64,000 nt of DNA from Reddybacter sp041277045. Lineage in GTDB: Bacteria; Pseudomonadota; Gammaproteobacteria; Pseudomonadales; Porticoccaceae. Below the pieces are notes generated by a model that ran no database searches, was not told the origin of the DNA, and was given only the letters and a program-made list of their open reading frames with translations. Below are positions 33,963 to 43,325 of the stretch, piece after piece. The stretch's first letter is position 1, and every line of letters begins with the position of its first letter. The stretch is from positions 868,001 to 932,000 of the forward strand of contig JBGFSY010000001.1 in the NCBI GenBank assembly GCA_041277045.1. Direction: 5' to 3'. The position numbers were made by a program, and so were the translations under genes.

Positions 33963-35303
33963 ATGCTGGATAAAGTACTGATCGCCAACCGTGGCGAAAT
34001 TGCCCTGCGAATACTGCGGGCTTGTAAAGAATTGGGTATTAAAACCGTGGCAGTGCACTCCAAGGTCGATGCCGACCTGATGCACGTGCGCTTGGCGGAC
34101 GAAACGGTCTGCATTGGCCCCAACCCGTCGGCTGAGAGCTATCTCAATAGTGCGGCGATTATTAGCGCCATGGAAATCACTGACTCGGTCGCGGTTCACC
34201 CCGGCTATGGCTTCTTGGCTGAAAATGCCGATTTCGCCGAGCAGGTCGAAAAGAGTGGTTTCACCTTTATTGGCCCCAGTGCCGAAGTGATTCGCATGAT
34301 GGGCGACAAAGTGGCCGCCATTCAGGCGATGCGTGCCGCCGGCGTGCCGACCGTGCCGGGCTCCAACGGTGCTCTCGATGACAATCACGAGCGCACCATG
34401 GAGATTGCCCGTGAGATTGGCTATCCGGTGATCATTAAAGCGGCTTCGGGCGGCGGTGGTCGCGGTATGCGCGTGGTGCAAACCGAGGCCCACCTGATTA
34501 ACGCCATCGCCCTGACGCGCTCCGAGGCCGCTGCGGCCTTTGGTGACAGCACGGTGTATATGGAGAAGTTTCTCGTTACCCCGCGTCACGTTGAAGTGCA
34601 GGTCTTGTCCGATGGACAGGGCAATGCCATTCATCTTGGCGACAGAGATTGCTCGCTGCAGCGTCGTCACCAGAAAGTACTGGAAGAAGCACCGGCACCG
34701 GATATCGACGAAGAGGCACGGCAGAAGGTGTTTGACGTCTGTGTGCAAGCCTGTGTCGATATTGGCTATAAGGGCGCGGGCACCTTTGAGTTTCTCTATG
34801 AGAACGGTAGCTATTACTTTATTGAGATGAATACACGGGTTCAGGTTGAGCACCCGGTGTCGGAAATGATTACCGGCATCGATATCGTCAAAGAGCAATT
34901 GCTCATTGCCGGCGGTGAGAAGCTCGGCTTTACCCAGGACGAGGTGATCTTCCGCGGTCATGCCTTCGAGTGTCGTATTAACGCCGAAGATGCCGTTACT
35001 TTTATGCCCAGCCCGGGCAAAGTCACCGCCTACCATCCCCCCGGTGGCAATGGTGTGCGGGTCGACTCCCATCTCTATAGCTCCTATAGCGTGCCGCCGA
35101 ACTACGATTCGTTGATTGCTAAAATCATTACCTACGGTAAAGATCGTGATGCCGCGTTGGGTCGTATGCGCAACGCCTTGGACGAGCTGTTTATTGAGGG
35201 CATTAAAACCAATATCGACCTGCAGCGTGATCTGGTGACCGATGCCGGGTTTAAGCGCGGCGGTGTCAATATTCACTACCTTGAGAAAAAGCTGGGCCTT
35301 TAA
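33963..35303 (+). CDS. accC: Biotin carboxylase subunit of acetyl-CoA carboxylase
   Basis: Carboxylates the biotin on AccB with ATP and bicarbonate. The 446 residues match E. coli AccC (449): MLDKVLIANRGEIALRILRA, HPGYGFLAENADFAE, the Gly-rich ATP loop KAASGGGGRGMRV, EMNTRVQVEHPVSEMITG and the C-terminal CRINAEDA. GAGGT precedes the start. It is the second gene of the accBC pair and is followed by prmA after 46 bases. Confidence 0.98.
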   Translation: MLDKVLIANRGEIALRILRACKELGIKTVAVHSKVDADLMHVRLADETVCIGPNPSAESYLNSAAIISAMEITDSVAVHPGYGFLAENADFAEQVEKSGFTFIGPSAEVIRMMGDKVAAIQAMRAAGVPTVPGSNGALDDNHERTMEIAREIGYPVIIKAASGGGGRGMRVVQTEAHLINAIALTRSEAAAAFGDSTVYMEKFLVTPRHVEVQVLSDGQGNAIHLGDRDCSLQRRHQKVLEEAPAPDIDEEARQKVFDVCVQACVDIGYKGAGTFEFLYENGSYYFIEMNTRVQVEHPVSEMITGIDIVKEQLLIAGGEKLGFTQDEVIFRGHAFECRINAEDAVTFMPSPGKVTAYHPPGGNGVRVDSHLYSSYSVPPNYDSLIAKIITYGKDRDAALGRMRNALDELFIEGIKTNIDLQRDLVTDAGFKRGGVNIHYLEKKLGL

Positions 35304-35349
35304 GCTGGCCTGGGCTTGCCCCTGGCCGCGATAATTTGCAGGAGTCGTT

Positions 35350-36231
35350 ATGAGTTGGTTGCAACTGCGCATCGCGGTCAATAAGCCCGAGGTTGAGGCC
35401 CTGGAAGATGCACTGCTGGCCTCCGGCGCGGTGTCGGTAACATTAGAAGATGGCGCCAACGATCCGATTCTCGAACCGGGGGTGGGCGAAACTCCCCTCT
35501 GGAATAGCCTGCGGGTGACGGGGCTCTACCCCTCCGATATTCATACCGAGCTGGCTTTCCAGCTGCTGAGCGAGAATTTTTCGGGCCAGCTCGAACACTG
35601 GCGCTGGGAGATTCTCGAAGACCAGCCCTGGGAAACCCTCTGGACCGAGCACTACCAGCCCATCCAGTGTGGTGAGAAATTGTGGATTTGTCCCAGTTGG
35701 CGCGAGCCGCCCAATCCCGATGCGGTCAATCTCTCCCTCGACCCCGGCCTGGCCTTTGGTTCTGGCACCCACGCCACCACCTTCCTGTGCCTGCAATGGC
35801 TCGATGCTCAGTCGCTCACCGGCAAAACGGTCATCGACTTTGGCTGTGGTTCGGGGATTCTCGCTATCGCTGCACTATTACTCGGTGCCAAGCGGGTCAT
35901 CGCCATCGACAATGATCCCCAGGCCTTGCTGGCCACTCGCGATAACGCTCAGCGCAACGGCTTGAGTGAGTCGCAACTCGACGTTTGTTTGCCCCAGAAC
36001 CTGGACGTGGAGCCAGTTGATATTGTCCTGGCGAACATCCTCGCCGAGCCGCTGATTTCTCTGGCCGGGCAATTAACGGCGCTGACAGCCCCCGGTGGCC
36101 AACTTTGCCTGTCGGGCATGATTGCCTCTCAGGCTGACCCCGTGATGTCGGTCTATAGCGAACACTTCCGCTTTGCCCCACCTCTGTGCCGCGAGGAATG
36201 GTTTTGTCTGACGGCTGAAAAACTGACTTGA
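35350..36231 (+). CDS. prmA: Ribosomal protein L11 methyltransferase
   Basis: Trimethylates ribosomal protein L11. The 293 residues have the N-terminal substrate-recognition domain (MSWLQLRIAV) and a class I SAM domain with DPGLAFGSGTHATTFLCL, VIDFGCGSGILAIAA and the NILAEPL motif. It lies in the conserved accC-prmA-dusB-fis order. Confidence 0.96.
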   Translation: MSWLQLRIAVNKPEVEALEDALLASGAVSVTLEDGANDPILEPGVGETPLWNSLRVTGLYPSDIHTELAFQLLSENFSGQLEHWRWEILEDQPWETLWTEHYQPIQCGEKLWICPSWREPPNPDAVNLSLDPGLAFGSGTHATTFLCLQWLDAQSLTGKTVIDFGCGSGILAIAALLLGAKRVIAIDNDPQALLATRDNAQRNGLSESQLDVCLPQNLDVEPVDIVLANILAEPLISLAGQLTALTAPGGQLCLSGMIASQADPVMSVYSEHFRFAPPLCREEWFCLTAEKLT

Positions 36232-36262
36232 ACTTGATGGCTGCAGCGAGAAAGGTGTCATC

Positions 36263-37162
36263 GTGAGCAAAGTTGCGGCTCGTTGCCCGAGTTGCCAGTC
36301 CGTTTTTTATGTCAGCGCAGCGCAGGGAAAGGTGGCCAATAATTTGGTGCGCTGTGGTCGTTGTGGCCACCAGTTTAGTGTTCTTGAAAATCCGACCGGT
36401 AGTCTGCCAGAGTCGAAGGTGGTACCTGGCCCTCCTGAGCCTGAAATAGAATCCGAACCTGAGATGGAGGGTGGGGTTAGTGACAGTGAAGAAGCTCTCG
36501 CTATTATTGATGAGCCTGCGCAAGACAGTAGGCAGGTTGATGCCAGTGAGCCTGAAGGCGACAGCTCTGTGGAGGGTTCGACGCAGTTAGATTGCGTTCC
36601 AGTATCGACTTTTGAGCTGTCGAATTTGGCGGCCCGCCTGCCGGATGACTTTGAACTAGAAAGCATCTCGGCAGCAAAAACAGGCTTTGGCCGGCAACTA
36701 AGTTTGGGTTTAGTCATTGTTCTCTTAGCCTTTATCGGGCTGGGTGGGCAGTTTGTCTTTTTCAAACTACCGACACTGAGTCAGCAGCTTGCATACCGAC
36801 CGTGGTTGCAGAGTTTTTGTGCGCTGCTGCCCTGTGAGCTTGACGCGTATAGCGAGCACGGCTTGATCAGTGTCGAACGCTTGCAGGTTCGCACCCATCC
36901 CGATCTGGAGAGCAGTCTTATGGTTGAGCTGGTGCTCGCCAATATGGCCAGCCTTGAACAAGCCTATCCCCCATTGATTTTGCGCTTTGACGATTTGAGC
37001 GGCGTGCAAGTGGCGGCACGGCGTTTGTCTGTTGAAGAATATCTGCCGCGAAGTCTCAGTGGCAACAGGCTGATGCCGGTCGATAAAGCCGTCAGTATTA
37101 AATTGGGCATTCTCGACCCGGGTGAACGGGCGCTCTCCTACTCGGTTTCCGTCGGACAATAA
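36263..37162 (+). CDS. DUF3426 zinc-ribbon membrane protein
   Basis: The N-terminus is an MJ0042-type zinc ribbon, CPSCQSVFYVSAAQ then VRCGRCGHQF. A long acidic low-complexity linker (45-115) follows, then a single membrane helix near 146-168 (LGLVIVLLAFIGLGGQFVFF) and a C-terminal DUF3426 domain of beta strands. The gene occupies this place between prmA and dusB in Pseudomonas as well. The function is unknown; the arrangement suggests a cytoplasmic metal-bound head and a periplasmic domain. Confidence 0.85.
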   Translation: MSKVAARCPSCQSVFYVSAAQGKVANNLVRCGRCGHQFSVLENPTGSLPESKVVPGPPEPEIESEPEMEGGVSDSEEALAIIDEPAQDSRQVDASEPEGDSSVEGSTQLDCVPVSTFELSNLAARLPDDFELESISAAKTGFGRQLSLGLVIVLLAFIGLGGQFVFFKLPTLSQQLAYRPWLQSFCALLPCELDAYSEHGLISVERLQVRTHPDLESSLMVELVLANMASLEQAYPPLILRFDDLSGVQVAARRLSVEEYLPRSLSGNRLMPVDKAVSIKLGILDPGERALSYSVSVGQ

Positions 37163-37206
37163 GTTTTTTTCGCTATTTATCCTTCCGCCACTCTGGCGGT
37201 GGGCGT

Positions 37207-38271
37207 ATGATGGTCGACCGTTTTTTACGAAGCGGTATCCCAAGCAGTTTTATCCTAATTGAGTCCTCATCGAGGTTGCAATTGCTACAGATCGGCCCCC
37301 ACATTATTCACAGCCCACTGGTGCTGGCCCCCATGGCCGGTGTCGCTGACCTGCCTTTTCGTCGCCTCTGTCGACGTTTTGGTGCGGGTATGGCTGTGAC
37401 TGAAATGCTCACGGCCGACACTAGTAAGTGGGGCTCGCAGAAGTCCCGCTTTCGTCTGCCGGTGGGGGATGAGGCCGAGCCCCGCGTGGTGCAAATTGCC
37501 GGTGCCGATCCCGCTCAATTGGCCGAGGCGGCGCAACGCAGTGTTGAGCTGGGCGCACAGATTGTTGATATCAATATGGGCTGCCCGGTTAAAAAAGTCT
37601 GCAAGCGGGCGGCGGGCTCTGCTCTGCTGCGCGAAGAGGACTTAGTCGCAGAAATTTTGCAAAGCGTGGTGAAGGCGGTTTCTGTTCCCGTCACCTTGAA
37701 AATTCGCACCGGCTGGGACCTGCACAGCCGCAATGCTATGACTATTGCGAGCCTGGCCGAGGACGCCGGTATTCAAGCCCTGACCATTCACGGTCGCACG
37801 CGGGCCTGTCTGTTTAATGGTGCGGCCGAATACGACACCATTGCCGAGGTGGTCGCTGGGGTTGCTATCCCCGTGATTGCCAATGGCGATATCGATTCGT
37901 CCCAACAGGCCGAAGCTGTATTGGCCCACACTGGTGCTGCAGGGCTAATGATTGGCCGCGGAGCTCAGGGCCAGCCCTGGTTGTTCCGCCAAATTAACGC
38001 TTACCTAAACGGTGAGACACCCTCAGCGCCCACCCGCCGTGAAGTAGCTGAAGTCATGCTTGAGCATATCAATGGCATGCACGAATACTACGGTGAGACC
38101 CTGGGTGTACGCATCGCGCGCAAGCATGTGGGTTGGTATCTGCAAAAATTACAGATTGAACGCTCTTGTCGTAAAGCCTTCAATCAGCTGCTTGAAAGTG
38201 AACAGCAGCTCGAATTTATTAGCGAATTACTATTAACAACAAATAATAATAATCAGGAAATTGCTGCATGA
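37207..38271 (+). CDS. dusB: tRNA-dihydrouridine synthase DusB
   Basis: FMN enzyme that reduces uridines in the tRNA D-loop. The barrel shows VLAPMAGVADLPFR, VQIAGADP, DINMGCPVKKVCKRAAGSALL with the catalytic Cys, IRTGWD, TIHGRTRACLFNG, IANGDI and GRGAQGQPWLF. The annotated ATG at 37207 adds about 28 residues before the conserved part; a TTG start near IGPHIIHSP is possible. Its stop overlaps the fis start (ATGA), the classical dusB-fis coupling. Confidence 0.95.
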   Translation: MMVDRFLRSGIPSSFILIESSSRLQLLQIGPHIIHSPLVLAPMAGVADLPFRRLCRRFGAGMAVTEMLTADTSKWGSQKSRFRLPVGDEAEPRVVQIAGADPAQLAEAAQRSVELGAQIVDINMGCPVKKVCKRAAGSALLREEDLVAEILQSVVKAVSVPVTLKIRTGWDLHSRNAMTIASLAEDAGIQALTIHGRTRACLFNGAAEYDTIAEVVAGVAIPVIANGDIDSSQQAEAVLAHTGAAGLMIGRGAQGQPWLFRQINAYLNGETPSAPTRREVAEVMLEHINGMHEYYGETLGVRIARKHVGWYLQKLQIERSCRKAFNQLLESEQQLEFISELLLTTNNNNQEIAA

Positions 38272-38564
38272 ATTCAGTCCACAAACAGGCTTTTGAGTAT
38301 AAGGATCAGCTACAGGATGGCGACTCGCCAGGTCAGGCTCACTCTCTGCGTCATTGCGTGGAGCGAGCGATGGAGGAGTATTTTAGTCATCTCGATGGCC
38401 AAACCTGCACCGATCTCTATCAACTGGTGTTGCAGGAGGTTGAAGACCCCCTGTTCAACGCCGTGATGAAATATACCCGTAACAACCAGAGCAAAGCTTC
38501 CGAGATGCTCGGCTTAAACCGCGGTACCTTGCGCAAAAAACTGAAGCTTTACGACCTTCTGTAA
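38268..38564 (+). CDS. fis: DNA-binding protein Fis
   Basis: This 98-residue nucleoid-associated regulator has the helix-turn-helix at the C-terminus: YTRNNQSKASEMLGLNRGTL followed by RKKLKLYDLL. The ATG overlaps the dusB stop codon, so the two are translated in a coupled manner. Length and synteny match E. coli Fis (98). Confidence 0.97.
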   Translation: MNSVHKQAFEYKDQLQDGDSPGQAHSLRHCVERAMEEYFSHLDGQTCTDLYQLVLQEVEDPLFNAVMKYTRNNQSKASEMLGLNRGTLRKKLKLYDLL

Positions 38565-38612
38565 GGCTCGAACTTTGCGCTTAATCCAGCACTCTTGAAC
38601 AGGGTAGAAGTT

Positions 38613-40199
38613 ATGAACGACCGTATCATCACCATTCGACGCGCACTGATTAGCGTTTCGGATAAAACTGGCATTGTTGAATTTGCGCGTGCACTGAATG
38701 GCATGGGTGTGGAAATTCTCTCCACCGGCGGTACTTTCCGCCTGCTAATTGAAAATGATATCAAGGCTGTCGAAGTGTCCGACTACACCGGTTTTCCCGA
38801 AATGATGGATGGTCGAGTTAAGACCCTTCACCCTAAAGTGCACGGCGGTATTTTGGGCCGACGCGGCACCGATGATGCGGTGATGGATGAACACGGCATT
38901 CGTCCCATCGACATGGTGGTGGTCAATCTTTACCCCTTCGAGCAAACCGTTGCCAAGCCCGATTGCGAGCTGCTGGATGCGATTGAAAATATCGACATCG
39001 GCGGCCCGACCATGGTGCGGGCGGCGGCCAAAAATCATGCCGACGTGGCAATCGTCGTCAATGTCGACAGCTATGCCGGCATATTGGAAGAAATGTCGGA
39101 CAACGGCGGTGGCCTCGGTCAAGCTCGCCGTTTTGATCTTGCGGTCAGTGCCTTTGAGCACACCGCGGCCTACGATGGCGCCATCGCCAATTACCTCGGC
39201 GCGAAGCTTCCTGCTGAAGATGAGGGCGAAGGTAGCGTCTTCCCGCGCACCTGGAATATGCAATTCCGCAAGTCACAGGTAATGCGCTACGGGGAGAACC
39301 CCCACCAGCGTTCGGCGTTTTATGTCGAAAATACAGCGGGCGAGGCGAGTGTGGCGACAGCGACTCAGCTGCAGGGCAAAGCCCTGTCCTACAACAATAT
39401 TGCCGACACCGATGCCGCGCTGGAGTGCGTTAAGCAGTTTGATGAGCCGACCTGTGTGATCGTCAAGCACGCCAACCCCTGTGGTGTGGCCACGGCGTCA
39501 AACCTGTTGGCGGCTTATGACAAAGCCTTCAGTACCGATACTGAGTCGGCCTTTGGCGGCATCATCGCCGTCAACCGCCCACTCGATGCCGCGACAGCCC
39601 AAGCTATCGTCGATCGCCAGTTTGTCGAGGTGATTATCGCCCCGGCGGTGGACGCCGAGGCGGTCGAAATCGTCGCCGCAAAGAAAAATGTCAGGCTCTT
39701 GTCTTGTGGTCAATGGCAGACTGGGGCCACCCTAGGCTGGGACTATAAGCGGGTAAACGGCGGCTTGTTGATTCAGGACCGGGACAGTAAATTGACCGGT
39801 GCAGCCGATTTGCAGGTGGTCAGCAAGCGCGCGCCCACGGCGACGGAAATTGCCGACTTACTCTTTGCCTGGAAGATCGCCAAATTCGTTAAATCGAATG
39901 CCATTATCTACTGTCGCGATGCGCAAACCATCGGCGTTGGCGCTGGGCAAATGAGCCGCGTCAATTCGGCACGGATTGCCGGTATTAAGGCCGAGCATGC
40001 GGGGCTAGAAGTGACGGGGTCGGTGATGGCCTCCGATGCCTTCTTCCCCTTCCGCGATGGTATCGACAACGCAGCTGCGGCGGGTATCGCCGCAGTGATT
40101 CAACCCGGGGGTTCGATTCGCGACGAAGAGGTGATTGCCGCCGCTGATGCCAATGATATGGCCATGGTATTTACCGGCACTCGTCACTTCCGTCACTAA
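38613..40199 (+). CDS. purH: Bifunctional AICAR formyltransferase / IMP cyclohydrolase
   Basis: Performs the last two steps of IMP synthesis. The 528 residues match E. coli PurH (529). The IMP cyclohydrolase domain starts with RRALISVSDKTGIVEFARAL and has the GGTFRLL, TGFPEMMDGRVKTLHPKVHG and DIGGPTMVRAAAKNH motifs; the transformylase half has YGENPHQ, KHANPCGVA and SDAFFPFRD. The start is the ATG at 38613; an in-frame TTG lies six codons upstream. It follows fis by 48 bases. Confidence 0.97.
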   Translation: MNDRIITIRRALISVSDKTGIVEFARALNGMGVEILSTGGTFRLLIENDIKAVEVSDYTGFPEMMDGRVKTLHPKVHGGILGRRGTDDAVMDEHGIRPIDMVVVNLYPFEQTVAKPDCELLDAIENIDIGGPTMVRAAAKNHADVAIVVNVDSYAGILEEMSDNGGGLGQARRFDLAVSAFEHTAAYDGAIANYLGAKLPAEDEGEGSVFPRTWNMQFRKSQVMRYGENPHQRSAFYVENTAGEASVATATQLQGKALSYNNIADTDAALECVKQFDEPTCVIVKHANPCGVATASNLLAAYDKAFSTDTESAFGGIIAVNRPLDAATAQAIVDRQFVEVIIAPAVDAEAVEIVAAKKNVRLLSCGQWQTGATLGWDYKRVNGGLLIQDRDSKLTGAADLQVVSKRAPTATEIADLLFAWKIAKFVKSNAIIYCRDAQTIGVGAGQMSRVNSARIAGIKAEHAGLEVTGSVMASDAFFPFRDGIDNAAAAGIAAVIQPGGSIRDEEVIAAADANDMAMVFTGTRHFRH

Positions 40200-40235
40200 T
40201 TGAGGCGGTCTTTTCTGTTTAAACCCGGTGGGCGG

Positions 40236-40496
40236 CTAATCGGCCTGCTGGGTTTTCATCTGCTGAGTCTTCAAAAGGGCAATCTCCTCCGCGCTGGCAG
40301 GCGCGAAGCGTTTTAGGCGCACACCCTCTCTTTCTATCGTCTCATCAAACATCTCTAGCGGGCGCACCCACAGTCCTCGTTCGCCATATAGTGCTCGGTA
40401 CACCACGTAAAACTCATCGCTTTCGCTGTGCTTGGCGATATTGTCGACAGCGTAAAACTGCCCTTTAAAGTGCCTGTAAATACCGGGTTCAATCAT
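40236..40496 (-). CDS. DUF1653 family protein
   Basis: This 86-residue protein has the DUF1653 pattern: MIEPGIYRHFKGQFYAVDNIAKHSE, then FYVVYRALYGERGLWVRPLEMFDE. It is small, soluble and mostly beta strand, with a charged C-terminal helix. Its function is not established. It is on the opposite strand between purH and the OYE-like gene. Confidence 0.85.
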   Translation of the reverse strand: MIEPGIYRHFKGQFYAVDNIAKHSESDEFYVVYRALYGERGLWVRPLEMFDETIEREGVRLKRFAPASAEEIALLKTQQMKTQQAD

Positions 40497-40607
40497 ACGC
40501 TTGACTCTATTTTGGGGGTGGGCTGATGGGTGGTGGGGCGTGCTATGCTGGCCGCTAATAAAATCTCTACGTCTATTTTACGCGAAATATATTAAGGGGT
40601 TTGATGA

Positions 40608-41747
40608 ATGTCCGCTGATACCTTCTCCGATACAGAGGCGCTGTTTACCCCCTTCACCATCAATAAACTCGAGCTGCCCAATCGCATCGTGATGGCGCCG
40701 ATGACACGTAACTTTTCACCCGACAGTATTCCCGGTGACAATGTCGCGGCCTACTATCGTCGTCGCGCCGAGGGCGGCACCGGGCTGATTATTACCGAGG
40801 GCACCTATGTCAATCACCCTTCCGCGGGAGCCTATGAAAATGTGCCCTTTTTCTACGGTGAGCAAGCACTAGCGGGCTGGAAAAAAGTGGTCGATGAGGT
40901 TCATAAGGGTGGTGCCAAAATTGCGCCTCAGCTGTGGCACACCGGCATTATGCGCGGTGCCGGTGGTGAGGGCTCAAGCCTTGAGCCCTATCCCGATGCC
41001 CCAGCCTTTGGCCCCTCTGGCTTGTTGATGCCCGGCAAAGAGATTGGCCATACCATGAGCCTCGAGGATATTAATGCGGTGGTGGCTGCCTATGTGCAAG
41101 GGGCGGTGGATGCCAAGGCTCTGGGTTTTGACTGTATTGAAATACACGGCGCCCACGGTTATATGGTCGATCAGTTTTTCTGGGAAGGCACTAATCAGCG
41201 CAGCGACGCCTACGGGGGTAGCTTGGCGAAGCGGGCTCAGTTTGCGGTTGATATTATTAGCGGTATTCGTGAAAAAGTGGGGTCTGATTACCCCATCATT
41301 TTCCGCTTTTCCCAGTGGAAATTAATGGATTATCAGGCCCGCTTAGTTAACAATCCTGCGGAGCTAGAGCAGTTTCTCCAGCCACTGTCTGATGCCGGTG
41401 TGGATGTCTTCCACTGCAGCACTCGGCGTTTCTGGCAGCCCGAGTTTGAAGGCTCCGACCTTAATCTGGCGGGTTGGACGAAAAAAATCACCGGCAAGCC
41501 CGTTATTACCGTTGGTAGTATCAGTCTCGAGGAGGATTTCCTCGATGAACAGGCACGGGGTATTGCCGAGCATTCTGAGCCGGCTTCGATCGGCAATTTG
41601 GCGACACGGCTGCGGCGCGGGGAGTTTGACCTAGTGGCGATTGGCCGCTCATTAATACCCAATCCCGATTGGCCGAAACTGGTGAAGGCGGGCCGGGAGA
41701 GCGAGTTACTGGCCTACGACCAAGGCGATTTGACGAAACTGGATTAG
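40608..41747 (+). CDS. NADH:flavin oxidoreductase, Old Yellow Enzyme family
   Basis: An FMN barrel of 379 residues. It shows LFTPFTINKLELPNRIVMAPM, EGTYVNHPSAGAYENVPFF, PQLWHTGIMRG and EIHGAHGYMVDQFFW. The pair His and His/Asn that binds the substrate carbonyl appears as the His of EIHGAHGY and its neighbour. The ending DFDLVAIGRSLIPNPDWP is also typical. It reduces activated C=C bonds of enones or related compounds with NAD(P)H. AAGGGG precedes the ATG. It sits between purH and purD. Confidence 0.9.
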   Translation: MSADTFSDTEALFTPFTINKLELPNRIVMAPMTRNFSPDSIPGDNVAAYYRRRAEGGTGLIITEGTYVNHPSAGAYENVPFFYGEQALAGWKKVVDEVHKGGAKIAPQLWHTGIMRGAGGEGSSLEPYPDAPAFGPSGLLMPGKEIGHTMSLEDINAVVAAYVQGAVDAKALGFDCIEIHGAHGYMVDQFFWEGTNQRSDAYGGSLAKRAQFAVDIISGIREKVGSDYPIIFRFSQWKLMDYQARLVNNPAELEQFLQPLSDAGVDVFHCSTRRFWQPEFEGSDLNLAGWTKKITGKPVITVGSISLEEDFLDEQARGIAEHSEPASIGNLATRLRRGEFDLVAIGRSLIPNPDWPKLVKAGRESELLAYDQGDLTKLD

Positions 41748-41943
41748 TGTTTGTTTTTAGAACACGTTGTTAAGTATCGGAACAGCGGGCCGCAAGCCAT
41801 CGGAAATACTGTGACGCTTAGCCCAGCTATGCTATCTGTTACCTTGCGGGAAACGGAGGGGCCAACTATAACTATGGGCCAGTTTGATCAACATCTAGAT
41901 CCCAGTGTGTAGTTGGCTCATAAGGCTTTTTGATAAACCCTCT

Positions 41944-41972
41944 TTGCGGCGCTTGTGCCCTCCCGGTACAAT
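41944..41972 (+). promoter_or_regulatory. Candidate sigma-70 promoter of purD
   Basis: A -35-like TTGCGG (41944-41949) and a -10 TACAAT (41967-41972) are separated by 17 bases. Transcription would begin near 41979, leaving a leader of about 22 bases before the purD ATG. The remaining part of the gap from 41748 shows no gene. Confidence 0.4.
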
Positions 41973-42001
41973 CGCCGTTTTTATTTGTAGTGAAGATGAC
42001 A

Positions 42002-43288
42002 ATGGATATTCTGGTAATTGGTTCGGGTGGTCGTGAGCATGCGTTGGCCTGGAAAGCGGCACAGGGCAAGGCCATCGGCACGGTGTATGTGGCATCCGGC
42101 AACGGTGGTACCGCTAGTGATGCCCAGTTAGAAAATATTCAAATTGGCGCCGATGATTTTTCTGCCCTGGCCGATTTCGCTGTCGAAAAATCTATAGGCC
42201 TAACCATCGTCGGCCCCGAGGCGCCTCTGGTTGATGGCATCGTCGATTACTTTCGTGAGCGAGACCTGCCAATCTTTGGTCCCAGCAAGGGTGCCGCTCA
42301 ACTCGAAGGCTCCAAAGCCTTCACCAAAGACTTTCTCGCACGCAATAACATTCCCAGCGGCGCCTATCAGAGCTTTACCGAAGTAGAGCCTGCCCTGGCT
42401 TATTTGCAGAAAATGGGTGCGCCGATCGTGATTAAGGCCGACGGCCTCGCCGCTGGCAAGGGCGTGATTGTCGCCATGGAGCTGGCCGAAGCCGAAGCGG
42501 CTGTTAAAGATATGCTGGCCGGCAATGCCTTTGGTGAAGCGGGCCACCGAGTGGTGATCGAAGAATTTCTCGAGGGTGAAGAAGCCAGCTTTATTGTTAT
42601 GGTCGATGGCGAGAATGTACTGCCGATGGCGACTAGTCAGGATCACAAGCGCGTTGGCGATGGTGATACGGGCCCCAATACCGGCGGCATGGGGGCTTAC
42701 TCGCCGGCGCCGGTGGTCACCGATGTCATTTATCAGCGCATTATGGATGAAGTGATTATGCCCACAGTGCGCGGTATGGCCGCCGAGGGCAATGAGTACA
42801 CAGGCTTTCTCTACGCCGGTTTGATGATCGACGCCGAGGGCACCCCAAAAGTTATCGAATACAACTGCCGCTTTGGCGACCCCGAAACGCAGCCGATTAT
42901 GCTGCGCCTGCGCTCGAATCTGGTCGAGCTTTGTCTTGCCGCCCTCGATAAAAAACTCGCCACCACCACGGCGCAGTGGGATGAGCGCAAGGCGGTGGGT
43001 ATTGTTATCGCGGCGGGTGGTTACCCCGCCGGCTATGAAAAGGGCGCGGTGATTAGCGGCCTGATGACGGAAGAGCCTGATTTAAAGGTGTTTCATGCCG
43101 GCACTCAACAGAGTGATAATGGCGATATTCTGTCAAATGGTGGTCGGGTGCTCTGCATCACCGCATTGGGTGATAGCATTGGCGAAGCCCAGCAGCGAGC
43201 TTATCGGGCGACCGAAAAGATCAGCTGGAAAGACAGTTTTTATCGTAAAGATATTGGCTGGCGGGCTATTGCTCGGGAGCAGGGATAA
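42002..43288 (+). CDS. purD: Phosphoribosylamine--glycine ligase
   Basis: ATP-grasp enzyme of purine synthesis that makes GAR. The 428 residues match E. coli PurD (429): MDILVIGSGGREHALAWKA, VGPEAPLVDGIVD, the ATP loop IKADGLAAGKGVIVAM, EEFLEGEEASF, DGDTGPNTGGMGAYSPAP and NCRFGDPETQPIMLRL. The start is the ATG at 42002; an ATG two codons earlier (41996) is also possible. A weak CAGCCC/GGGCTG hairpin lies just after the stop. Confidence 0.97.
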   Translation: MDILVIGSGGREHALAWKAAQGKAIGTVYVASGNGGTASDAQLENIQIGADDFSALADFAVEKSIGLTIVGPEAPLVDGIVDYFRERDLPIFGPSKGAAQLEGSKAFTKDFLARNNIPSGAYQSFTEVEPALAYLQKMGAPIVIKADGLAAGKGVIVAMELAEAEAAVKDMLAGNAFGEAGHRVVIEEFLEGEEASFIVMVDGENVLPMATSQDHKRVGDGDTGPNTGGMGAYSPAPVVTDVIYQRIMDEVIMPTVRGMAAEGNEYTGFLYAGLMIDAEGTPKVIEYNCRFGDPETQPIMLRLRSNLVELCLAALDKKLATTTAQWDERKAVGIVIAAGGYPAGYEKGAVISGLMTEEPDLKVFHAGTQQSDNGDILSNGGRVLCITALGDSIGEAQQRAYRATEKISWKDSFYRKDIGWRAIAREQG

Positions 43289-43325
43289 GGGCAGCCCCTT
43301 GGTGGGCTGTTAGTTCGTAGAGTCT

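Noticed and set aside
33933..35459. A 508-codon open frame on the minus strand opposite accC
   Set aside because: It mirrors the codon pattern of accC and prmA on the other strand, shows no protein family features, and accC is certain.
43292..43309. CAGCCC/GGGCTG hairpin after purD as terminator
   Set aside because: The stem is only six pairs and has no T-run on either strand.
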